Shown in pieces: positions 1-6,552 of a DNA stretch of 8,479 nucleotides. Position 1 is the stretch's first letter, and the number at the start of each line of letters is the position of its first letter. This DNA comes from Bacteroidales bacterium (GTDB taxonomy: Bacteria; Bacteroidota; Bacteroidia; Bacteroidales; VadinHA17). Below the pieces are notes generated by a model, which was given only the letters and a program-made list of their open reading frames with translations, was not told the DNA's origin and did no database searches. The DNA lies in the NCBI GenBank assembly GCA_030692905.1, contig JAUYBT010000060.1:1-8479 (forward strand). The letters run 5' to 3'. The position numbers were made by a program, and so were the translations under genes.

Positions 1-195
1 GGATGTGAACAGAATACGATATAATGTAACACCTTCAGCCTTTGTTTTATCCTGAACTTCCCATTTAAAAGATTTGTCAGATTTATGAAGGTATGCCTGA
101 AGTGCAGTTTCAGGGGTGACAGGATTACGCGAACATGAAAATACAATTATAACAGAACAAAACAGAACCAAAACTCCAAATAATATTTTTCTCAT
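1..195 (-). CDS. PhoPQ-activated pathogenicity-related (PqaA-like) family lipoprotein, N-terminal fragment
   Basis: An open frame starts with ATG at 195-193 and stays open for 65 codons to the left edge, so the gene is cut by the window and most of it is missing. Residues 1-20 are a basic start (MRK) followed by a hydrophobic stretch. VFSC at 18-21 makes an imperfect lipobox, so a lipoprotein or otherwise secreted product is likely. The mature part contains TALQAYL (30-36), DKSFKWEV (40-47) and EGVTLYRILFTS (54-65). From memory this resembles the start of the PhoPQ-activated pathogenicity-related family, where a 'TALxxYV...D.S(F/Y)KWE' segment is followed by a strand ending in 'LTSQ'. That family is an alpha/beta-hydrolase-like group of poorly defined function, and its catalytic region would lie beyond the edge. 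The gene sits downstream of a SusC/SusD pair but behind a terminator, so it is probably its own transcription unit. The reading frame is well supported; the family call rests on about 40 residues. Confidence 0.72.
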   Translation of the reverse strand, partial: MRKILFGVLVLFCSVIIVFSCSRNPVTPETALQAYLHKSDKSFKWEVQDKTKAEGVTLYRILFTS

Positions 196-275
196 TTTTC
201 TGGTCAATTAATAATACACTAAATTCAAGTCACAAACGCAACTTTTTTATAAGTTAAATTTAGTAATAAGAATTC

Positions 276-303
276 AATAGGAGATAAAAATCCTATTTTT
301 TTT
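276..303 (+). terminator. Hairpin plus T-run, terminator-like on the plus strand
   Basis: A perfect 7-bp inverted repeat (276-282 with 291-297, loop 283-290) is followed directly by six more T residues (298-303) on the plus strand, which is the form of a weak intrinsic terminator read left to right. No plus-strand gene lies upstream of it in the window. It might block antisense transcription, or it might simply be a hairpin in the leader of the minus-strand gene that starts at 195. The stem is short and AT-rich. The rest of the 196-458 spacer holds no ORF that I can support. Confidence 0.3.
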
Positions 304-386
304 CCGGGTCTGATATATAGCTTGTGTTGTGCATTCGGAGTGTAAAGGGACTTGCAATCTGGATATGAAAGATCCGTTTCCTGAAT

Positions 387-421
387 AAAAAAGAAAAACA
401 GGCCCCTTAAGACCTGTTTTT
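387..421 (-). terminator. Intrinsic terminator after the second SusC/SusD pair
   Basis: An 11-bp stem pairs 411-421 with 394-404 around a 6-base loop (405-410), including one G-T wobble. Read on the minus strand, the hairpin is followed by one C and then six T residues (392-387). It lies 38 bases past the SusD stop codon, which is the expected place for the end of that transcription unit. The A/T arms also give a T-run on the plus strand, so it could work in both directions, but only the minus strand has a gene feeding into it. Confidence 0.85.
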
Positions 422-458
422 CCGGTAATTTAATGTTAAATTATAAAAAGTTCCGGTA

Positions 459-2090
459 TTACTGTAGCAACCACATTTTGGAGAATTCCGTATCACCTTT
501 GTCCAGTTTGCCTATGGCAATCTGATAGTTTGTGGCGTTGTTGCTCATTTCAGTTTCAGGATACCTGAAACGTAAAGGGAATTGGTGAAGGCCATTGATT
601 AATTCACCGTTAAGCTCGATAGCCGGAAGTCTGGTTCTTCTAAAGTCCGAATAAGCTTCAACACCCATCATAAAGAGTCCCAGCCATTTCTGCAATGCGA
701 TCTTCGCCAATTTTTGGTTATCGGTTCCGGTTGCAGGGAATTTTGCCTTGTTATTGTTGAAATAGGCGGCTGGGAGTGGTACGCCCCATCTGGTTAGGGC
801 TAATGTAACCCCATTCTTGTAATAAGTCTCTGCATTTGTAGCAGATATGTAACCCTTTACAGCTGCTTCTGCCAACAAAAATTGCACTTCATCCGACTGC
901 AGCATACAAGCCTTTAAAAGTGGGTTGGATTTTTCATTAATCAGTTTAGAAAACTTGGATACTTTATAGTTAAATATAGTAGTCGGGAAGTCATAACTTC
1001 CATTGGCAGCCAATACATTTTCATACATACCTGCAGTATAACCTGCATAAAGTGTCAGTGAATCCACAATGAATTTGGATGCGGCTTTGATACCAGCCTT
1101 ACTCCGGTCAATATACTCCCATGTTGACCCGTAGCTGAAATTATTAGGATCAGTTGTGTTTACAGTAACCCCATTCTGAGTAGAAACATTAGTCCATGGT
1201 TTTTCAATTGGAGCTACCCAAACTTTCAACCGTTCATCGTTGAGGCTCTTGAGTGTGTCAACCAAAGTTTTACTGGGGCGATATATCATGAAGTTGTCGC
1301 TATATGCATCGTAAGACATTGGCCAGTTATAGGTTCTATCACCGGCGAGGTAAGGGATGGAAGCATTATCCGCAACAGCATTCATCAACGGAAGAGCTGT
1401 TACTGCCGCGATTTCAGCAGCCGCGCCAGGTAAATTCTTACTGGCCCTCATCAATAATCTAAGGCGGAGAGAGTTGGCAAATTTAATCCATTTTGCTTTA
1501 TCTCCTGCATAAAGAATATCGTATGTTTTATCTATGGCATCAGTTCCTACCGTCAACAATTGGGTGGCATCTTTCAGGTTTTGTATCAACACCGGATAAA
1601 TGTCCTTTTGTTCATCAAATTTTGGGAAAAGAATTCCATCCTGACCACGTAGTCCTTCGGTGTAATAGATGTCACCATACAAGTCAGTTGCTGTTGACCA
1701 CAGCAGAGATTTAAAAATCAGGAAGATTCCTTCATAGCTTTTTAATCCAAGCTTGTGCACATCATCAATAGATGCCTGAACCAATTTGATAGTACCCGTT
1801 ATGCCATATAAATCAGATTTTGGTCTTGTGAAACTCTTATGAATATTATCTTCAGAACTTCTGTTTCCCTGCATATACTGGACCGTTACAGAAAGCGTCC
1901 TGTTACTGACACCCCCTTCAGCCTGATATGCGAAAGCTGATTGCTGTATGATAGAAGAGAGTAGCAAGTTGGGAGTTGCAGACTCTACTGCATCACGCTT
2001 TTGTAATAGCTCATCTTGTCTAAGTAGCTGTTTTTCGCAGGCCGTTAGAACAAAGAGTATTATGAGTAATATTGATATCTGTTTTTTCAT
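459..2090 (-). CDS. SusD/RagB-family nutrient-binding outer-membrane lipoprotein (pair 1)
   Basis: This is the 543-residue surface lipoprotein partner of the SusC-like transporter encoded just upstream. SusD proteins cap the SusC barrel and bind substrate outside the cell. Residues 1-17 form a lipoprotein signal peptide, and LTAC puts the lipidated Cys at 18. Family landmarks are ATPNLLLSS (38-46), TDLYGDIYYTEGL (135-147), FPKFDEQKDIYPVL (155-168), WIKFANSLRLRLLMR (201-215), SDEVQFLLAEAA (399-410), QKWLGLF...EAYSDFRRTRLP (467-489) and a terminal MWLLQ. The TDLYGD and FDEQKDIY blocks point to the SusD-like subfamily annotated as SusD/RagB nutrient-binding lipoproteins. I chose the ATG at 2090 because it gives a compact signal peptide (MKKQIS...). 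An in-frame ATG at 2111 would add seven residues and overlap the SusC stop as TAATG. From 2090 the gap to the SusC stop is 20 bases, so the two genes are co-transcribed. The ligand cannot be read from the sequence. Confidence 0.93.
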   Translation of the reverse strand: MKKQISILLIILFVLTACEKQLLRQDELLQKRDAVESATPNLLLSSIIQQSAFAYQAEGGVSNRTLSVTVQYMQGNRSSEDNIHKSFTRPKSDLYGITGTIKLVQASIDDVHKLGLKSYEGIFLIFKSLLWSTATDLYGDIYYTEGLRGQDGILFPKFDEQKDIYPVLIQNLKDATQLLTVGTDAIDKTYDILYAGDKAKWIKFANSLRLRLLMRASKNLPGAAAEIAAVTALPLMNAVADNASIPYLAGDRTYNWPMSYDAYSDNFMIYRPSKTLVDTLKSLNDERLKVWVAPIEKPWTNVSTQNGVTVNTTDPNNFSYGSTWEYIDRSKAGIKAASKFIVDSLTLYAGYTAGMYENVLAANGSYDFPTTIFNYKVSKFSKLINEKSNPLLKACMLQSDEVQFLLAEAAVKGYISATNAETYYKNGVTLALTRWGVPLPAAYFNNNKAKFPATGTDNQKLAKIALQKWLGLFMMGVEAYSDFRRTRLPAIELNGELINGLHQFPLRFRYPETEMSNNATNYQIAIGKLDKGDTEFSKMWLLQ

Positions 2091-2110
2091 AATTGCTATA
2101 AATTTAAGCA

Positions 2111-5100
2111 TTAAAAATCAAATGATAGTTTGAAACCATACGATCCAATGGAGGGCAATGCCTTACCGACGATTCCCTGATTCTGGCCGATGCCTTCAAA
2201 TGCTGACTCCGGATCAACGTTTTTATCAGATTTATTCCATTGGAAGATATTTCTGCCGACAAATCCAATCACAATATTGTCAATTTTCATCCTGGAGGTA
2301 AGGCGGCCAGGAAGCGTGTAGTCAAAAGTGATCTCTTTCACTTTGAAGTTGGTGGCATCGCGAAGTAGTGATTGTGGAAAACTCCAGTATTGGGCTCCTA
2401 AGATCAATCCTGGCACAGCATAGAAGGTTGTCAACGGGTTTGCACCATTCACTATGTAATCGGCATCGTTGTTGGGATCTCCGCCTGGTTTTAACCATAC
2501 CCCTTGAAAGTAGCAGGCATCATTAATAGGAACAGGTGTTCCATACATGGCATAGGTGGTTACTAAACCTGCCATTTGAGGATATGGCATTTTACTTGCA
2601 TCCGGCCAAGGCAAGCCGCCTGTTTCAGCATCGCGCCCTCCAACAGTGTATTCATTCGGGCCATTGACCAAGTCTCCGATGGTCAGCAAGGAGTGACCAT
2701 CTGTTACAGCACGACGTTGGATGTTGGAGATATATTGACCACCTGCACGAAGACTTCCTACGATTCCTAATCTGAAGTTTTTCCACTTTACAGAAGTGTT
2801 CATTCCCAGAATAAAATCGGGGTTGTAATTACCAATTGATTGTCGGTCTTTTTCATTGTTTGAATATTTCCATTCACCGTTATTGTCCAGGACAATCATT
2901 CCGGCATATTTACTGGTTTCCGGCATTCTTTCAAAAACATTGTGCGCCCACATCGTTCCGATTTTCTCCCCTTCTGCCAGTCTGATATCGATATTTGGGC
3001 CGTTACCATAGAAGGTGTATCCAGTGGGTACATATTCAGGAGAAAGTTTGGTGATTTTTGATTCTACCTGGCTGAAGTTAAAGCCAATATCCCAGTTCCA
3101 ATCTTTTGAACGAACCGGTACAAAGTTGACAGAAATTTCATAACCATTAGCTTCAACTGTTCCGACATTGGTTAACATACCACCGTAACCAATGCCAGGT
3201 GAAGTTGGGATGGCTCCTTGTTGATTTTCGTGGATTTTCTTATAAACCGTAAATTCGGCTGAAATACGACGATCTAACATAGCAAGATCAAAACCGCCTT
3301 CGTATGAGGTGGTAACCTCCGCTTTGATATTTGGATCAACCAGAGAACCGCCTATATTGACGATTTTGGTACTTCCATAATCAATAGGACTAAAACCGAA
3401 CGTATTGTTACTTCTTGGTGTTCCGATACCGTGACCAACCTGAGCAACACCGGCCCTTAACTTAAACAGGTTAATAACTTCAGGAAGTTTGAAGGTAGTG
3501 AAAGGTAGCCAGCTCATAGAGACGGATGGATAGAAATGGTGGTTTTTATCTTCCTCCAGGATACCACTCATGTCGTACCGACCTGAAATATCCATGAAAA
3601 GCTGGTTGGCATAACCAACCTGGCCGGTTGCATAGCCACTCTGAGATTTTCCAATTCCCCAACTACTGCTGGCGGACATTGTTCCGGCAACGGCATTACC
3701 CAGGGAGTAATCGTTTACCCTGACCAGTTTTTCTGCATTCGCGTAATAGCTGTGGGATTGGCCGTAAGAATAGTTATAACCAGCAGTTGCACTGGTAGAG
3801 AATTTGCCAAACTCCTTGTTCCAAACCAACATCAAATCGTTCTGGACATTAAGTCCGGATCCTTGATTGACCGAATATTTACCATCTCTTTGATTGCTAT
3901 CCTCAAAGTCTTTGGCTCTTTTGTATTCGTAGTTGTCTCCATTGTAGTCAATACCAGTTCGGGCCATGAAGCTAAGCGATTTAGTAATCTCAAAATCTAA
4001 CTGTGCCTTTCCAAAGAAGTTATCTTTCCTATAAGTGTTGATTTCAGAATAGGCATACATGTATGGGTTGTTCAACATAGGAGTACCGTCTGGTTTATAA
4101 AAAGGTGCATTTTGGAGCTGCCCTTCAAAGCCGGTTTTCCAAACAGTTCGCATCTCTTTAATAGGCTGAAGATGACCGAGAAAGTTCATGGTAAGATCTT
4201 CGATCACCTGGCTGTTGGAAGATGTTTTATTGGGTGTAAATTGTCCCATATAATTGCTGTTCACAGAAATCTTTAACTTCTTGGTGATGTTATACTCTAC
4301 ACTCAGGTTGGCATTCATGCGCTCGGTTTGGTTATTGGGCATTACACCAATATTGGACATTTTACCTACAGAAAAACGAAATGCACCATCTTTGTAATTA
4401 CCAGCAACACTAATGTTGAAATTACGTGTTGCTCCGGTTTGCATAAACTCCTGCAAACGGTTTTCTTTGGTCGCTGCAAAAGGAATGGTTTCAATTCTTT
4501 GCGTTACCGTATTGTAGGCATCGATTGTAGAGTTGGTGAAATCGGAAAATTTGGCACCCCAGTCGTACCCTGATGTATATATGGAAGAAGCACGAATCCC
4601 ATCACCATATAGCTGCTGGGTGGCGAAAAAATTGTAAGGTTGATCCCACATCAGCGAAGTATTTACAGATACGCCAATTCCTTTTTTGCCACCTTTACCT
4701 GATTTGGTAGTGATCATGATGACACCATTACCTGCGGCAGAACCATAGAGTGCACCTGCACTGGCACCTTTCAATATGGAGATACTCTCAATATCTTCAG
4801 GATTTATTTGGGAAAGAAGGTTGCCAAAGTCTGCACCATTCCTATTTTCAACTGCAGTGGTTCCTAATGGAATTCCATCGACCACATAGAGTGGTTGAGC
4901 TAATGCCGTCGATGAAGAAAGATTCAAACTGGTTGCACCTCGAATCGTGACAAACACAGAAGCTGAAGGGTCTGAGCTGGACTGGGTAAAGTTTACCCCA
5001 CTCACACGACCATCCAATGATTTAATCACATTTGAACTGGCTCCCCTGGTTAATTCTGTTCCTTTTACTTCGGAGACAGAATAGGCCAGCGATTTTTTTT

Positions 5101-5446
5101 CTCTTGAAATACCGAGAGCTGTGACTACGACTTCATCCAACCCGATTATATTGGCAGTGAGAGAGATGTCAATCTTTACTTCATTCCCGACAATAACCTC
5201 TTTAGTACTCATTCCAACAAAAGTGAAGACCAGTGTGGCATTGTTTGGCACAGAGATAGAAAATTTCCCATTGATATCGGTTAAAGTTCCAATTGTAGTT
5301 CCCTTAACTATTACGTTTACTCCGGGTAAAAACTGTCCGGTGTCATCACTGACACTTCCAGTTATAATGTTTTGTGCAAAAAGGTTGTGAGTAATCATAA
5401 CGAAGAAGCACAACAACATTGTTTTAAGCAATTTTTTTTTCATCAT
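2111..5446 (-). CDS. SusC/RagA-family TonB-linked outer-membrane transporter (pair 1)
   Basis: This complete 1111-residue TonB-dependent transporter imports substrate captured by its SusD partner. The N-terminal signal peptide probably ends at LFA (22-24). Next comes a carboxypeptidase-regulatory-like beta-sandwich at about 27-100, with the typical GSVSDDTGQFLPGVNVIVKG (30-49) and TDINGKFSI (56-64) pattern. A TonB-box-like region LDEVVVTALG (103-112) leads into the plug domain (about 115-250), marked by PLYVVDGIPLG (185-195) and the ILKGASAGALYGSAAGNGV block (224-242). The rest is the large beta-barrel, with GRNIFQW at 1064-1070, VDPESAF at 1077-1083 and a final strand ending in aromatic Phe. 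Length is normal for SusC proteins. There is no STN signalling domain before the plug, so it is not an obvious sigma/anti-sigma transducer. The start has two adjacent ATGs (5446 and 5443), and either would work. It opens a new transcription unit after the hairpin at 5510-5541. The preceding spacer is very AT-rich, and I saw no confident promoter match in it. Confidence 0.97.
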   Translation of the reverse strand: MMKKKLLKTMLLCFFVMITHNLFAQNIITGSVSDDTGQFLPGVNVIVKGTTIGTLTDINGKFSISVPNNATLVFTFVGMSTKEVIVGNEVKIDISLTANIIGLDEVVVTALGISREKKSLAYSVSEVKGTELTRGASSNVIKSLDGRVSGVNFTQSSSDPSASVFVTIRGATSLNLSSSTALAQPLYVVDGIPLGTTAVENRNGADFGNLLSQINPEDIESISILKGASAGALYGSAAGNGVIMITTKSGKGGKKGIGVSVNTSLMWDQPYNFFATQQLYGDGIRASSIYTSGYDWGAKFSDFTNSTIDAYNTVTQRIETIPFAATKENRLQEFMQTGATRNFNISVAGNYKDGAFRFSVGKMSNIGVMPNNQTERMNANLSVEYNITKKLKISVNSNYMGQFTPNKTSSNSQVIEDLTMNFLGHLQPIKEMRTVWKTGFEGQLQNAPFYKPDGTPMLNNPYMYAYSEINTYRKDNFFGKAQLDFEITKSLSFMARTGIDYNGDNYEYKRAKDFEDSNQRDGKYSVNQGSGLNVQNDLMLVWNKEFGKFSTSATAGYNYSYGQSHSYYANAEKLVRVNDYSLGNAVAGTMSASSSWGIGKSQSGYATGQVGYANQLFMDISGRYDMSGILEEDKNHHFYPSVSMSWLPFTTFKLPEVINLFKLRAGVAQVGHGIGTPRSNNTFGFSPIDYGSTKIVNIGGSLVDPNIKAEVTTSYEGGFDLAMLDRRISAEFTVYKKIHENQQGAIPTSPGIGYGGMLTNVGTVEANGYEISVNFVPVRSKDWNWDIGFNFSQVESKITKLSPEYVPTGYTFYGNGPNIDIRLAEGEKIGTMWAHNVFERMPETSKYAGMIVLDNNGEWKYSNNEKDRQSIGNYNPDFILGMNTSVKWKNFRLGIVGSLRAGGQYISNIQRRAVTDGHSLLTIGDLVNGPNEYTVGGRDAETGGLPWPDASKMPYPQMAGLVTTYAMYGTPVPINDACYFQGVWLKPGGDPNNDADYIVNGANPLTTFYAVPGLILGAQYWSFPQSLLRDATNFKVKEITFDYTLPGRLTSRMKIDNIVIGFVGRNIFQWNKSDKNVDPESAFEGIGQNQGIVGKALPSIGSYGFKLSFDF

Positions 5447-5509
5447 AAATAATTTTTGTAAGTTGTAATAATTGCTAATACTTGATATTTAATTAATTTA
5501 TATGCGGTA

Positions 5510-5541
5510 ATTTAGAAAAGGAGGGATTTTAACCCTCCTTT
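5510..5541 (-). terminator. Probable intrinsic terminator after the PKD lipoprotein gene
   Basis: A perfect 9-bp inverted repeat pairs 533-541 with 517-525 of the 5000 block (5533-5541 with 5517-5525) around a 7-base loop. It begins 10 bases after the stop codon of the PKD lipoprotein. Read on the minus strand, the stem ends in T residues, followed by T, C, T and an A/T-rich stretch, so the T-run is short and interrupted. On the plus strand the following bases are not T-rich, which supports a role on the minus strand. It would split the locus into an upstream SusC-SusD-PKD unit and a downstream SusC-SusD unit, though partial readthrough is possible. Confidence 0.65.
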
Positions 5542-5550
5542 CAAGGTAAA

Positions 5551-6480
5551 TTATGGTGCCACTTCAAAATAAAGGCGTAAAGCAAAATTGGGTTTGCCAA
5601 CCTGCCCTGGCGGAGGTACTGCTGAAACAAAGAGGCGGGCCACCATTTGGGTATCGGTTAATTGCTCAATGATACATTCGCTCGTGGAATCCAGAATACC
5701 AAGAAAACCTCCATTGGTAAAGCTCAGGGTCATAACATTGGAGTAAGTTACGGCAGCTGCGTTTACCCTATCAGGAGCAGTAGTAATCGTGAAGTTTTTA
5801 CCCTCATTGATTTGGAAAGTCGCACCTGCAGGAGTAGTGAAAGGCATGGCATAAGTCAACCCTGAACCTCCTGCATTACCGGCATTGGCAATTCCGTTTA
5901 AGGCACAATAAATATAGCCTGCGAAGATTCCGCCGCCATTGGGATGAATGGTTAATGTACCATCGCTCTTAAACTCAAATGTATCACCATATACTGCACT
6001 TAATCCAACTGCTGTAAGAATACCACCCGGATAGGTTTTATAATTCGGGGTGAAGGTTGCAGTAGCAAAATCAATAACAAAAGCTGGAGCGCTAATACTT
6101 ATCCGCCACTTTTTGGAGCTTGGAGCAGCAGGTTTACCACCTGTAAGATATTCCATTTTAGTCTTCGCAGGTATCGTTATTGTATTTTTAACAGTGACCT
6201 CACCACCAGGACCTTTAATGGTCAATGAGACCACAAAGTCAACAGGAACAGCAACTTGAACGTAAGTATGAACCGGAGCATGAAGCGTATTAATATAGCT
6301 GCCATCACCAAAATCCCATTCATATTTACTGTCGTTAGTCACCACAGCTGTGAAAGTAACTATACCACCGTCAATCGTGGCTGTAAAAGAGGCTGTCGGT
6401 GCAGGAGTTTCTTTTTTACAAGCTATTAAAAGAATCAACCCTAAAGAAAATAAGCTAGCTAATTTGAAAATTTTTTTCAT
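5551..6480 (-). CDS. PKD-domain surface lipoprotein, probable glycan-binding (SusE-position) protein
   Basis: This 309-residue lipoprotein has a signal peptide with lipobox LIAC, the lipidated Cys being residue 21. A single PKD domain spans about 26-103, shown by the hallmark WDFGDG (55-60) and HTY (71-73). A linker leads to YLTGGK (111-116) and SSKKWRIS (121-128), which opens a second domain running to the end. That domain includes FEFKSDGTLTI (168-178) and a glycine/alanine-rich loop (about 183-221). I know similar '(L)TGG...K.W' plus 'F.F..DGT' patterns from Bacteroidota lipoproteins next to SusC/SusD genes, but cannot assign a named fold. No catalytic motif is evident. It lies 72 bases after the SusD stop with no terminator between, so it is probably the third gene of the upstream SusC-SusD unit, where surface glycan-binding proteins normally sit. 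Lipoprotein and PKD calls are firm; substrate binding is inferred from position and architecture. Confidence 0.88.
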   Translation of the reverse strand: MKKIFKLASLFSLGLILLIACKKETPAPTASFTATIDGGIVTFTAVVTNDSKYEWDFGDGSYINTLHAPVHTYVQVAVPVDFVVSLTIKGPGGEVTVKNTITIPAKTKMEYLTGGKPAAPSSKKWRISISAPAFVIDFATATFTPNYKTYPGGILTAVGLSAVYGDTFEFKSDGTLTIHPNGGGIFAGYIYCALNGIANAGNAGGSGLTYAMPFTTPAGATFQINEGKNFTITTAPDRVNAAAVTYSNVMTLSFTNGGFLGILDSTSECIIEQLTDTQMVARLFVSAVPPPGQVGKPNFALRLYFEVAP

Positions 6481-6552
6481 ACAATACAGAATTTTATTTG
6501 AAAATCAAAAGATAAAATATAAGAGATCAATATATTGTAATCAGGTTAATAT

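Noticed and set aside
196..245. Bacteroidota-type promoter (TTTG with a downstream TAnnTTTG) before the gene starting at 195
   Set aside because: A TTTG occurs on the minus strand at 236-233, but no adequate TAnnTTTG element follows at the expected spacing, so the match is too weak to report.
3752..5390. Several plus-strand ORFs of 66-89 codons opposite the SusC gene
   Set aside because: They are antisense to conserved SusC coding sequence, with no motifs, plausible signal or operon context.
6481..6552. Terminator or promoter between the SusD of pair 2 and the PKD gene
   Set aside because: There is no hairpin with a T-run, only a short AT palindrome. A TATCTTTTG sequence has the wrong internal spacing and no upstream element at a proper distance. 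Co-transcription is the simpler reading.
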